Assembly: GCA_019637225.1 (NCBI GenBank)
Contig: JAHBWC010000032.1
Span: 1 to 64,000 of the forward strand
Direction of reading: 5' to 3'
Origin: Labilithrix sp.
Lineage (GTDB): Bacteria; Myxococcota_A; Polyangia; Polyangiales; Polyangiaceae
Length of the DNA stretch: 64,000 nucleotides
Part shown: positions 9,475-18,169 of the stretch, one piece after another
How the letters are laid out: every line of letters starts with the position of its first letter
How positions within the stretch are numbered: the stretch's first letter is position 1
Notes under the pieces: generated by a model
Seen by the model: the letters and a program-made list of their open reading frames with translations, nothing else
Told to the model about the DNA's origin: nothing
The model's database searches: none
Program-made: the position numbers and the translations under genes

Positions 9475-10410
9475 GTGATACGAGACGGATCGTTGAATCG
9501 CCTCCTCCCGCTCCGAGCCGTCCTCGTCACCGGGAAGGGTGGCGTCGGGAAGACGACCGTCGCGGCGTCGCTCGCGCGCTTCGCGGCCCAGAGCGGCAAG
9601 CGCGTCCTCGTCACGGAGATCGCGAGCGAGGGCGCGACGTCGTCGGCGCTGGCCGACGCGCTGGGCGTCGCGCGGATCGGCGAGGAGCCGGAGGAGATCG
9701 CCCCGAACCTGAAGATCGCGTCGCTCGCGCCCACGCTCGGGCACCAGCGGTTCTTGCGCGACGTCCTGCCGATGAGGCTCCTCGCGGACGCCGCGATGCG
9801 CGCGGGCGCGATCCGCCGCTTCCTCTCCGCGGCGCCGACCTTCCCGGAGATGGGCGTCCTCTACCGGCTGCTCGATCTCGTCCGCGCGAAGCGACGGGAC
9901 GGCTCCGACGAGCACGAGATGATCGTCGTCGATCTCCCGGCCACCGGCCACGCGCTCGCGCTCGCGCAGATCCCGGCGTCGCTCCTCCGCGTCATCCCCA
10001 CCGGGCCGATCGCCTCGGCGGTGCGCGAGGGGCTCGACCTCCTCCGCGATCCGGCGCGCACCGGCGCCGTCGTCGTCACGCTGCCGGAGACGCTGCCGGT
10101 GAGCGAGGCGATCGAGCTCGTCCAGGGCATCGACGAGCACCGCATCCCGCTCGCGCAGGTCTTCGTCAACCGCGTTCCGTTCGATCCGTTCAGCGAGGAG
10201 GAGCGCGCGTTCGTCCGCTCGATCCTCGAGGCGGAGCCGCCGACGCTCGGCGAGCGGACGCTCGAGCGGATCGATCGCGCGCGCGTCGCGCTCGGCCGAA
10301 TCGCGGAGGCGGTGAAGGTGCCGGTCGGCGTCCTGCAAGACGTCTGGCTCGACGGCCCGCGGCTCGCCGAGGAGATGGCCTCGCTGATGGCCGTCGAGGA
10401 GGGCGCATGA
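9475..10410 (+). CDS. ArsA/Get3-like ATPase, subunit A type
   Basis: 311-aa P-loop ATPase of the ArsA/Get3 (SIMIBI) family. The deviant Walker A GKGGVGKTT (about residues 20-28) keeps the signature lysine that reaches across the dimer in this family. A switch region is seen as MIVVDLPATGHALAL. It resembles the mycobacterial Rv3679 (BagA) protein, the shorter partner of a Get3-like pair. The start is uncertain: GTG 9475 is used, TTG 9493 is possible, and neither has a strong ribosome-binding site. Its stop overlaps the ATG of the next ATPase by 4 nt, so the two are translationally coupled. Anion transport is not implied. Confidence 0.8.
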   Translation: MIRDGSLNRLLPLRAVLVTGKGGVGKTTVAASLARFAAQSGKRVLVTEIASEGATSSALADALGVARIGEEPEEIAPNLKIASLAPTLGHQRFLRDVLPMRLLADAAMRAGAIRRFLSAAPTFPEMGVLYRLLDLVRAKRRDGSDEHEMIVVDLPATGHALALAQIPASLLRVIPTGPIASAVREGLDLLRDPARTGAVVVTLPETLPVSEAIELVQGIDEHRIPLAQVFVNRVPFDPFSEEERAFVRSILEAEPPTLGERTLERIDRARVALGRIAEAVKVPVGVLQDVWLDGPRLAEEMASLMAVEEGA

Positions 10411-11618
10411 GCTCCTCGCGACCGCCGGACGTCCGTCCGAGCCTGCCCGATCTCCAGCCGACGTTCCTCGAGCCGCTCGTCCGCGACAAGCGGGTGATCG
10501 TCTGCTGCGGCGCCGGGGGCGTCGGGAAGACGACCACCGCCGCCGCGATCGGCGTGGCGAGCGCGGTCGCGGGGCGGAAGGCGCTCGTCCTCACGATCGA
10601 TCCGGCCCGCCGCCTCGCCGAGGCGATGGGGATCCCCGAGGCGTCGCGGGCGCCGTCGCCGGTGCCGCGGGCGAAGCTCGCGACGGTCGGCGTCCCCGTC
10701 AGCGGCGAGCTCGACGCGTGGATGCTGAGCCCCGAGGTCGTCTTCGAGACGATGGTCCGCCGCCTCGCGGGCGACGAGTCGCGGGTCGAGGCGATCCTCG
10801 CGAACCGGCTCTACCAGCACCTGTCGCGGATCATCGCGGGGATGCAGGAGTACACGGCGGCCGAGGCGCTCTACACGCTCTCGACGGAGGGGAAGTACGA
10901 TCTCGTCGTCCTCGACACGCCGCCGTCGCGAAACGCGCTCGCCTTCCTCGAGGCGCCGCGAAAGCTCTCGATGTTCCTCGACGAGCGCGTCATCGGCGTC
11001 TTCCTCCCGAAAGACGCCGGCGGAGCCAAGAAGGGGGCGATCTTCCGCGCCGCGTCCGACCTCGTGGAGCGCGTCTTCACGAAGGCCTTCGGTGAGGGCT
11101 TCTACAAGGACCTGCAGGAGTTCCTCGGAGCGTTCTCGGGCATGTTCGGGGGCATGCGCGCCCACGCCGAGGCGGTCCGCGAGCTGCTCTCCTCGGACCA
11201 GTCGGCCTTCGTCCTCGTGACGAGCCCCGAGCCGGCGGCGCTCGCCGAGGCCGGATTTTTCCAGGAGAAGATCGTCGAGCTCGGCCTGCCTTTTGCGGGC
11301 TACGTCCTCAATCGGAGCTGGGCCTACACGCGCGGGTTCGTCGGGCCCGAAGAGATCGCGCTCCCCCCGGGGGCCATGGAGCACGAGCGGGCGGCGATGC
11401 GGAAGCTCGCCCAGCTGGCGGACGGCGAGCGCTGGCGCGCGCAGCGGGATCGCGATCTCCTCGCACGGCTGAGGATGGAAGCGGCCCGTTCTTCGCGGGC
11501 CCACGGGGAGCGCTCCGGGGGGGCCGCGATCGCCACGCCCCACCTGGGCGGCGCGGTCGAGGACCTGGCCGGGTTGGCCGAGCTTGCACGGAACCTCGTC
11601 CACCTCGACAACGCCTGA
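10407..11618 (+). CDS. ArsA/Get3-like ATPase, subunit B type
   Basis: 403-aa P-loop ATPase paired with the preceding one. Its Walker A is CCGAGGVGKTTT (about residues 33-44): the signature lysine of the deviant Walker A is replaced by Ala36, while the phosphate-binding Lys41 is kept. IDPARRLAEAMG and LVVLDTPPSRNALAFLEAP match the family, and the CCG-GGVGKTTTAA form is that of mycobacterial Rv3680 (BagB). A heterodimer with the upstream protein, with one intersubunit lysine, is inferred. It overlaps the upstream gene by ATGA and is followed after 54 nt by a membrane-protein gene. Confidence 0.85.
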   Translation: MSSSRPPDVRPSLPDLQPTFLEPLVRDKRVIVCCGAGGVGKTTTAAAIGVASAVAGRKALVLTIDPARRLAEAMGIPEASRAPSPVPRAKLATVGVPVSGELDAWMLSPEVVFETMVRRLAGDESRVEAILANRLYQHLSRIIAGMQEYTAAEALYTLSTEGKYDLVVLDTPPSRNALAFLEAPRKLSMFLDERVIGVFLPKDAGGAKKGAIFRAASDLVERVFTKAFGEGFYKDLQEFLGAFSGMFGGMRAHAEAVRELLSSDQSAFVLVTSPEPAALAEAGFFQEKIVELGLPFAGYVLNRSWAYTRGFVGPEEIALPPGAMEHERAAMRKLAQLADGERWRAQRDRDLLARLRMEAARSSRAHGERSGGAAIATPHLGGAVEDLAGLAELARNLVHLDNA

Positions 11619-11672
11619 TAGGATGGCGAGCGTGCGGGTTTGCAGCAGGGGGTAGCCCGCCCGCCATCGTTC

Positions 11673-13421
11673 ATGAAGGCCGTCGACTTCTACAAGCTGC
11701 CGCGAGCCATCCAGGACCGCTTCGTCGGTTCGGTGATGAGCGGCTTCCCGCCCGCGCCGATCCTGGCAGCCAAGGGCGGGACGTCGACCAAGCTCGTCTG
11801 GCTGGGCGTCAGCGGCGCGAGCTTCGTGGGCATCATCGTCGCCGCTCGGCTCGGGTACGGCTCGCTCGACAGCGCGCTGTCGCTCCACTCGGCGAAGGCC
11901 CTGCCGCTGTACCTCGCGCTCGTCTTCGGGTTCGCGTTCGGGCTCGTGCAGGCGTTCGCGCGCGTCGTCCGCGAGCGCGCCCTGCCGTACACGGCCGGCG
12001 TCTACCTCTTTCCCGCGTGCCTCATCGACGCGCGCGACGATCAGTTCCGCGTCTACGAGACGCGCGATCTCGCGAGCGTCGACGTCCAGGGCGCCGCGAT
12101 CCGCGTCGCCTTCGCCGGCGGCGCGCAGTTCCTCTTCCCGCTCGCCAAGCCGGAGACGGGCAAGGAGCTCGTCGAGCAGGTCCAGGCCGCGCGCGACCGC
12201 GCGATGCGCGCGCAGGCGACCGAGGATCCGAAGGAGCTCGTCGCCGTCGACCCGCTCCACAACCCGCGCTTCTCGAGCCCCGTCGGCCCCCGCGACGCGT
12301 ACGAGCTTCGCCGGCCTCCGTGGGGCAAGCTCGGTCCGGCCGTCGCGGCGGGCGTCGCGGTCGTCATGGGGCCGGCGCTCTGGCTGGTCCGCAACTCGGG
12401 CAGCGACAAGACGATGTACGCGCGCGCGACGCAGGCGAACGACTCGGAAGCGTACCGGCTCTACCTCGCTCACGGCGACGCCTTCAAGGGCGAGGTCGGC
12501 GACATCCTCTTGCCGCGCTCGGAGCTCCGCGACGCCGAGAAGGTCGGCACCGTCGAGTCGCTCCTCGCGTACAAGGCGAGCCATCCGGGCTCGAAGATCC
12601 CGACCGAGGTCGCCGCGTCGATCCGCAAGGCGATGCTCGAGGAGCTCGAGAAGGCGAAGCAGCCCGGCACGCTTGCGGCGCTGCAGGACTTCTCGAAGCG
12701 TTATCCCGAGCACGGCGTCGAGCCGGAGCTCGGCGCCGCGATCCACGCCGTTTATTCGCGCGAGCTCGAGGCCTACAAGAAGAAGGCACCGAAGAAGGAC
12801 GCGGCCGCGACGGCGTTCATCGAGCGCCTCTTCGCTCACGCCGAGAAGCACGGCCCGAAGGTCGAGGTCCGCTTCAAGCGCAAGGCGGCGACCTCGATGG
12901 AGCGCGCCGATCAGTTCATCCTGAAGACGCCCACGTTCATGGGCGTGGTCACGTACCCGTCGCGCTTCTTCGACGACAAGCACGCCACCGTCCGCGAGGC
13001 GGCGCTCGGCAAGTCGCTCGCGACGCAGTTCGACGGCGGGCTCGCCGCGGAGCTCTTCGAGGTGGCGGTCGGACCGGTCGTCACGGACGCCGACCTCCCC
13101 GAGCCGAAGGAGCCGACGCTGTTCATCACGCACGTCGCCGAGTGGTCGGGGCACAACTACACGAGCAACCGCCCGCGCGGCAGCTACATCGGCGTGCAGT
13201 TCAACTTCGAGGCCACCTTCGTCATCCCGGGCGAGCCGAAGCCGTACAAGTTCAAGTCCGAGGTCTTCAAGCACGCCGCGACCCACGTCCTCAACAACCC
13301 CGACGAGCCGATGCTCGCTCCCGGACAGGCCGAGGAGAAGGTCTACGAGACGATGGGGCAGGACGCGTTCGAGCAGTTCGGCAAGCGCCTGCTCGCGAAC
13401 TTCTTCGCGCCGCAGAAGTGA
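11673..13421 (+). CDS. unknown membrane protein following the ATPase pair
   Basis: 582-aa protein I do not recognise. It has two or three N-terminal hydrophobic segments (about 38-60, 75-100, possibly 105-120), a beta-rich stretch resembling a PH-like fold (YLFPACLIDARDDQFRVYE, about 110-165), another membrane segment (about 220-240), a helical region with short repeated units (about 250-400) and a C-terminal domain ending FGKRLLANFFAPQK. The ATG at 11673 is preferred over a TTG at 11640. Its position 54 nt behind the Get3-like pair suggests co-transcription; a role as membrane partner or client is only inferred. Confidence 0.65.
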   Translation: MKAVDFYKLPRAIQDRFVGSVMSGFPPAPILAAKGGTSTKLVWLGVSGASFVGIIVAARLGYGSLDSALSLHSAKALPLYLALVFGFAFGLVQAFARVVRERALPYTAGVYLFPACLIDARDDQFRVYETRDLASVDVQGAAIRVAFAGGAQFLFPLAKPETGKELVEQVQAARDRAMRAQATEDPKELVAVDPLHNPRFSSPVGPRDAYELRRPPWGKLGPAVAAGVAVVMGPALWLVRNSGSDKTMYARATQANDSEAYRLYLAHGDAFKGEVGDILLPRSELRDAEKVGTVESLLAYKASHPGSKIPTEVAASIRKAMLEELEKAKQPGTLAALQDFSKRYPEHGVEPELGAAIHAVYSRELEAYKKKAPKKDAAATAFIERLFAHAEKHGPKVEVRFKRKAATSMERADQFILKTPTFMGVVTYPSRFFDDKHATVREAALGKSLATQFDGGLAAELFEVAVGPVVTDADLPEPKEPTLFITHVAEWSGHNYTSNRPRGSYIGVQFNFEATFVIPGEPKPYKFKSEVFKHAATHVLNNPDEPMLAPGQAEEKVYETMGQDAFEQFGKRLLANFFAPQK

Positions 13422-13425
13422 CCGC

Positions 13426-14493
13426 TCACGCCGGGCGGCGCGGCCTCGCGCCGTGGCCGGCGTCGATCGGGCGGAGGTCGATGCGCTCGCCGTCCTGGGC
13501 GTAGCCGCCCTCGAACGGATCGACGGCGAGGAAGAGCGGCGTGTCGAGGTCGACGTACGTGAAGCCGCCGAGGCCCGCGGCGATGTTCGCCGACATGCCC
13601 ATCGCGAGGCGCGTCTCGACCATCCCCCCGATCATGCGGACGAGGCCCTCGTCGCGCGCGCGCCGGGCGATCGCGAGGGCCTCGAAGACGCCCGACTTCA
13701 TGATCTTCAGGTTGATCGCGTCGGCGGCGCCGCGGCGCCTGGCCTCGGTCACGTCGTCGGCCACGGTGACCGACTCGTCGATCGCGACGCGGAGGCCCGT
13801 GCGGCTCCGGACCTCGGCGAGCGCGGCCCAGTCGCCGGGCGCGACGGGCTGCTCGAAGAGCTCGATCCGGGCGCGGGCCGCGCCGGCGGCGAAGCGCACC
13901 GCGTCGTCGACGGAGAGCCCGCCGTTCGCGTCGACGAGGATCCGCGCCTCCGGTCGCGCGGCGCGGACCGCGAGGACGCGGGCGACGTCGCGATCGACGT
14001 CGCCGCCGCCGACCTTGATCTTGAGCGTCCCGAAGGCGGCGAAGGCGCCGGCCTCGCGCGCCGCGTCCTCGACGGTCCCCGTCGTGATGGTCACGTCGGT
14101 CACGAGCTCGTCTTCGGCGCCGCCGAGCATCGCGCGGATCGACGTGCCGAGGAGACGCGCGCGCGCGTCGAAGACGGCCGTCTCGACGGCGCACGCCGCC
14201 GAGGGTGAGCCGCCGCACGTCGCGCGGACGCGCTCGCGGATGGCGTCGTCGTCGTCGAGGTCGACGCCCTCGAGCTGTGGCGCGACGACGGCGCAGGCGG
14301 CGAGGACCTGCTCCTGCGTCTCGCCGTTGAAGGCGGGGAAGGGCGCGCCTTCGCCCCACCCCGAGGCGCCACGAACGCGGAGCTCGACGAGGACGTTCTT
14401 CGCTTCGACCTGAGCGCCGCCGGCGATTCCGAACGGCTTGTTCATCGGAACGTCGAGCCGGCGCGCGGTGAGCGAGAGGATGGGCGTGGGCAC
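13426..14493 (-). CDS. enolase-superfamily dipeptide epimerase
   Basis: 355-aa protein of the muconate-lactonising subgroup of the enolase superfamily, probably an L-Ala-D/L-Glu (dipeptide) epimerase used in peptidoglycan peptide recycling. The barrel motifs are complete: KIKVGGG (acid/base KxK lysines, about residue 158), DANGG, FEQPV and DES as metal-ligand carboxylates, and LKIMKSG with the opposite-face lysine (about residue 262). The N-terminal capping domain carries the WGEGAPFPAFNGET signature seen in dipeptide epimerases. It converges on the ATPase-linked membrane gene with a 4-nt gap. Other o-succinylbenzoate synthase-like specificities cannot be excluded. Confidence 0.82.
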   Translation of the reverse strand: MPTPILSLTARRLDVPMNKPFGIAGGAQVEAKNVLVELRVRGASGWGEGAPFPAFNGETQEQVLAACAVVAPQLEGVDLDDDDAIRERVRATCGGSPSAACAVETAVFDARARLLGTSIRAMLGGAEDELVTDVTITTGTVEDAAREAGAFAAFGTLKIKVGGGDVDRDVARVLAVRAARPEARILVDANGGLSVDDAVRFAAGAARARIELFEQPVAPGDWAALAEVRSRTGLRVAIDESVTVADDVTEARRRGAADAINLKIMKSGVFEALAIARRARDEGLVRMIGGMVETRLAMGMSANIAAGLGGFTYVDLDTPLFLAVDPFEGGYAQDGERIDLRPIDAGHGARPRRPA

Positions 14494-14766
14494 GGCGAAG
14501 GATTGTGTCGCCCATCGCCGCTCGCTGCCAAGTCAGCGGCGTCGGCGTTCGCGCGTGCCGTCGTGTCGCGGCACTACGGCGGCCGCGGCCGACGCGGAGC
14601 TCGCTGCGATCCGCCGCGCGCGCGTCGCGCACGAAAGTCGCAATCCTGTCTTCGTGGCGTCGCGCGGATGAGATTGGAAATCGGCGCGTGTACGCGAGTT
14701 GTAATTCGTTGTCGAACATGCGGTCGAGCGGTTGATCGTCCACGTTCTCGCGCTCACCATCCCCGC

Positions 14767-15345
14767 ATGAATCAGAACCATGGTCTGAGGACGCTCCTCG
14801 TCGCCGCGGCAGCCTCGCTGCTCACGACGGGGGCATGGGCAGAGAATCCGAGCGCACCACAAGGCAAGACACCCGCCGCGGACAAGGCCGAGCGCGCGCC
14901 CGCCAACGCCGCCGGAAAGGCGGAGAAGGCCGCGGACGTCGCCGGGGACAAGGCCGCGAAGACGGCCAAGGACGTCAAGGACGGCAAGGACGCGATCGAT
15001 CCGGCGGCGAAGGCCGACGAACGAGCGGCGCGGAAGGCCAAGGAGCACGATGCGCAGCGGGAGAAGCTCGCGGCGACGTGGAAGGGGCCCGTCAGCGATC
15101 CGCTCCGGCACGAGCTCCGCCTCCACGCCGAGCGGCTCGCGCGCCTCGAGCGCATCAAGGCCGTCGCCGAGAAGGAGAAGGACGCGCCGACGGCCGAGAA
15201 GGCCGCGAAGCTCGTCACGAAGGAGAACGAGCGTCACGCCGGATGGATGACCAAGAACACGCCGGTGATCGGCGCCGCGCCGGCGGTCGGCGCCCCTCCG
15301 GTGGCTCCGACGGCTCCGGCGGACGGAAAGGGAGGTGCGAAATGA
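14767..15345 (+). CDS. exported Lys/Ala-rich helical protein
   Basis: 192-aa exported protein of unknown function. A signal peptide with likely cleavage after AWA (about residue 25) is followed by an Ala/Lys/Asp-rich segment (about 30-100) with LEA-like amphipathic periodicity (repeats like KAEKAADVAGDKAAK), then a helical domain and a Pro/Ala-rich tail. Its stop overlaps the start of the next lipoprotein gene (ATGA), so the two are translationally coupled and probably act together in the periplasm. It is divergent from the epimerase gene, with 273 nt between. Confidence 0.7.
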   Translation: MNQNHGLRTLLVAAAASLLTTGAWAENPSAPQGKTPAADKAERAPANAAGKAEKAADVAGDKAAKTAKDVKDGKDAIDPAAKADERAARKAKEHDAQREKLAATWKGPVSDPLRHELRLHAERLARLERIKAVAEKEKDAPTAEKAAKLVTKENERHAGWMTKNTPVIGAAPAVGAPPVAPTAPADGKGGAK

Positions 15346-15623
15346 ACCGTGCGTTGATGATCCTCGCCGCGGGGCTCTTCGCCGTCGCTGCATGCGAGAA
15401 CAAGCCCTCGACGGACAAGCCCGGGGAGGATCCGTCGAAGACCCCCACCACGACCGGCGCCACGCAGCCCGTCGTCACGGCGACTCCGGTCGCCCCGCCG
15501 GCGATCGCCGACAGCGATCTGTCGACGCCGGCCGATTTCGAGGAGTCGGCCGAGAAGGCGATCTCGAAGAGCAACTACAAGGCCGAGCTGGCGTCGCTCG
15601 AGGCGGACATCGCGAAGGACTGA
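15342..15623 (+). CDS. small lipoprotein coupled to the Lys/Ala-rich protein
   Basis: 93-aa predicted lipoprotein: the signal segment ends in AVAAC (Cys about residue 18), followed by a Thr/Pro-rich linker and a short helical C-terminus (FEESAEKAISKSNYKAEL). GGGAGGT-like purines about 8 nt upstream can serve as ribosome-binding site. Function unknown. It ends 27 nt before the convergent M3 peptidase stop. Confidence 0.75.
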   Translation: MNRALMILAAGLFAVAACENKPSTDKPGEDPSKTPTTTGATQPVVTATPVAPPAIADSDLSTPADFEESAEKAISKSNYKAELASLEADIAKD

Positions 15624-15650
15624 CGCGCGGAAGGAGCGACGCGGCCGGGT

Positions 15651-17831
15651 CTACTCGAGGAGGAACGCCTTGTAGGCCGCGTCGCTCGGCGAGCGCCCGA
15701 GGAAGCGCTCGACGAGCTTCGCTGCGTCGTCGCTGTCGCCGGGCGCGAGGATGTTCGCGCGGTAGTCGGCGGCCGTCTTCGGGTTCATCAGGCCCTCCTT
15801 CTTGAAGCGCGTGAAGAGGTCCTGCGCGATCGACAGCGCCCACTGGTAGCCGTAGTAGCCGGCGTCGTAGCCGATGAGGTGACCGAAGCTCGCCTGGAAA
15901 TGCGTCCCCTCGACGTACTTGAACGGGGTGTAGGCGTCGTGGACCTCGGCGAGCACCTTGGTCGTGTCGAAGGGGAGCGGGCGCGTGTGGTAGGCCTGAT
16001 CGAGCGCGGAGAGGTAGAGCTGCCGCTGCGTCGCGATCGCGCGGCCGAACCCGCGCGAGCGGAGCATCGCGGCGTGGAGCGGCGCGGGCAGCGGCGCGTT
16101 CGTGTCGTGGTGGCGCGCGAAGAGCGCCAGCGTGTCCTTGTGCCAGGCCCACTCCTCGAGCATCTGCGACGGTGACTCGACGAAGTCGCGCGCCACGCTC
16201 GTGCCGGCGAACGAGGAGAGCTCCGCCTCGCTGAGGAGGTGGTGGATGACGTGACCGAACTCGTGGAAGAACGTCACCGCGTCCTGATGGCTCATCAGCG
16301 CGGGCGCGGCGCCGCCCGGCTTCGGGAAGTTGCACTCGATGGCGGCGATCGGCAGGAGGCGTGAGCCGTCCGGCATCTTCGCCGTGTCGCGGATGCTGAA
16401 GACGGCGGCGTGCTTGTACTTGCCGTCGCGCGGGTAGAGGTCGAAGTAGAACCTCCCGATGGGCTTGCCCGCGGCGTCCGTGACCTCGACGGCCTCGACG
16501 TCGGGGTGCCAGGTCGGCGCGTTCGCCGCCGGGCGGTAGCGCACGCCGAAGAGCTTCGAGGTGATGTCGAGGAGGCCGTCCTTCACGCGGCGAACCTCGA
16601 AGTATTTGCTGACCTCTTTCGAGTCGAGTCCGAACTTCGCCTTTCGGACCTGATCCTCGAGGTAGAGCCGGTCGGACGGCGGGATCGCGTCGGTCGCCTT
16701 GCCGCCGAGCTTCACGTGCGCGCTCTTGAACTCGGCGAGCTCGGCGCGCCCCTTCCGCGCGAGGTGCTGGCGCAAGGTCTCGAGGAACGTCGAGACCGCC
16801 TTCGGATCCTTCGCCATCCGGGGCTCGAGCACGTAGTCGGCCCACGTGGCGTAGCCGAGGAGCTTCGCCTTCTCCGCGCGGAGCGTGAGGATCTTCTCGA
16901 GGACGGGGATGTTCGCGTCGGCGGCGCGGTTCTCGAACTGCTTGAAGAGCGCGAGCGCGAGCTTGCGATCCTTCGCGTACGTCAGGACCGGGAAGTAGTC
17001 CGGGTAATCGGTCGTGAGGACGACCTTGCCGTCCTTGTTCGGCGGGTGCGAGACGAGGAACGACTCGGGGAGCCCGGCGAGCTCGGCTGGCGTCGCCTCG
17101 ACCGTGAGGTGGGACTCGGCGAGGTTCGAGTCGAAGTCGAGCGAGAGCTTCGTCAAGGTCTCGTTGAGCTCGCGGAGGCGCGCCTGGCCTCGCTCGTCCA
17201 GGTCGAGGCCGTTGCGCCGGAAGTCGCGGAGCGTCCGCGCGACGAGGCGGGCGCGCGCGGCCGGGAGGGCCTCCTTCTTCGCGGCGTAGCGCTTCATGAC
17301 GCGCGCGAGCTTCGGATCGAGCCAGAGCGCCGTGTCGAGCTTGTCGAGCTTGGGCTCGCAGAGCTTGGCCTTCTCGCGGACGCCGTCGTCGGGGTGCGAC
17401 ACGGCCATGAGCGCAGGGAAGTCGCCCGCGTTGCGCAGCGCGAGCCGCGCGCGATCGAGCTTGCCCGCGGTGGCGTCCCACGTGAGCGCGTCGTCGGCGG
17501 CGCCGTCGAGCGCGCGGATCTCGTCGAGCAGGGCCGTCGCGCGAGCGAGGCTCTCGTCGCAGAGGCGCTCGATGCCCGCGCGCGCGAGCGCGGCGTCGTC
17601 GGGACCGCCGGGACCGGCGTTCGTCCGGCCGAGGCCGACGAGCACGGGATCGACGTCGAGCGCCGCGAGCGCGACCGGCGCGGGCGCTGGTGCGGGCGCG
17701 GCCACGTCGGGGCGGGCGGGCGGCGGAGCCGCGGGCGCTCGAGCGGAGGGAGGCTCTCCCCCGCACGCCGCGGCGAGCACGAGCGCGGCGAACGACAAGG
17801 TGGCGAACGAAGCAGAGCAGGCGGCCTTCAT
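15651..17831 (-). CDS. M3-family metallopeptidase lipoprotein
   Basis: 726-aa zinc oligopeptidase of family M3 (thimet oligopeptidase / Dcp / OpdA group) that cleaves short peptides. The zinc site is HEFGH at about residues 522-526, with the third ligand in FVESPSQMLEEW about 25 residues later, and the usual helical N-terminal half. Unlike cytosolic M3 enzymes it starts with a lipoprotein signal (LAAAC lipobox, Cys about residue 23) and a Pro/Ala-rich linker, so it should act outside the cytoplasm. ATG 17829-17831 is chosen because it places the signal at the N-terminus; the longer frame adds 45 Arg-rich residues. Confidence 0.88.
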   Translation of the reverse strand: MKAACSASFATLSFAALVLAAACGGEPPSARAPAAPPPARPDVAAPAPAPAPVALAALDVDPVLVGLGRTNAGPGGPDDAALARAGIERLCDESLARATALLDEIRALDGAADDALTWDATAGKLDRARLALRNAGDFPALMAVSHPDDGVREKAKLCEPKLDKLDTALWLDPKLARVMKRYAAKKEALPAARARLVARTLRDFRRNGLDLDERGQARLRELNETLTKLSLDFDSNLAESHLTVEATPAELAGLPESFLVSHPPNKDGKVVLTTDYPDYFPVLTYAKDRKLALALFKQFENRAADANIPVLEKILTLRAEKAKLLGYATWADYVLEPRMAKDPKAVSTFLETLRQHLARKGRAELAEFKSAHVKLGGKATDAIPPSDRLYLEDQVRKAKFGLDSKEVSKYFEVRRVKDGLLDITSKLFGVRYRPAANAPTWHPDVEAVEVTDAAGKPIGRFYFDLYPRDGKYKHAAVFSIRDTAKMPDGSRLLPIAAIECNFPKPGGAAPALMSHQDAVTFFHEFGHVIHHLLSEAELSSFAGTSVARDFVESPSQMLEEWAWHKDTLALFARHHDTNAPLPAPLHAAMLRSRGFGRAIATQRQLYLSALDQAYHTRPLPFDTTKVLAEVHDAYTPFKYVEGTHFQASFGHLIGYDAGYYGYQWALSIAQDLFTRFKKEGLMNPKTAADYRANILAPGDSDDAAKLVERFLGRSPSDAAYKAFLLE

Positions 17832-18169
17832 CGGCGCGCAGGATGCCGAAGAGCGGCGGTCTTGGCCAGCCTGGGCGCCGTGGGGGGCGCGCTGGGCGAG
17901 GCGACCGCGGCGCGTGGGGACGAGCGTGACGCGGCCGGGACGACCGCGGCGGAACGCTGCCGTCATCGATCGCGAGCGTCGCGCGGGTTCGTGGTCACGA
18001 GAACGCGGCAGTCATCGATTGCAAAATAAGCGCACGAGCTAATGGGTATTTGAATTGATTTCGATGCTGCGTCGATGTTTTCGTCGCTCCTGCGGATGCG
18101 AGCGCTCTCGCGTCGACGCGCGCGATGTCGGGCGCGTCGCGCGGGGCCGGCCGCGCACGGAGAGAGATC
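17832..18169. other. 338-nt divergent intergenic region
   Basis: Separates the M3 peptidase gene (leftward) from the charge-segregated lipoprotein gene (rightward). The left part is GC-rich with no signal I recognise. About 18014-18065 is markedly AT-rich for this genome (contains AAAATAAG and GGGTATTTGAATTG) and is the likely promoter area for one or both genes. No pair of -35/-10 boxes with good spacing stands out. AGAGAG about 4-9 nt before 18170 is a possible ribosome-binding site. Confidence 0.45.

Noticed and set aside
9861..13286. An 1141-codon minus-strand frame over the ATPase pair and membrane gene
   Set aside because: Same reason: Arg-rich with no motif, while the plus strand carries P-loop motifs.
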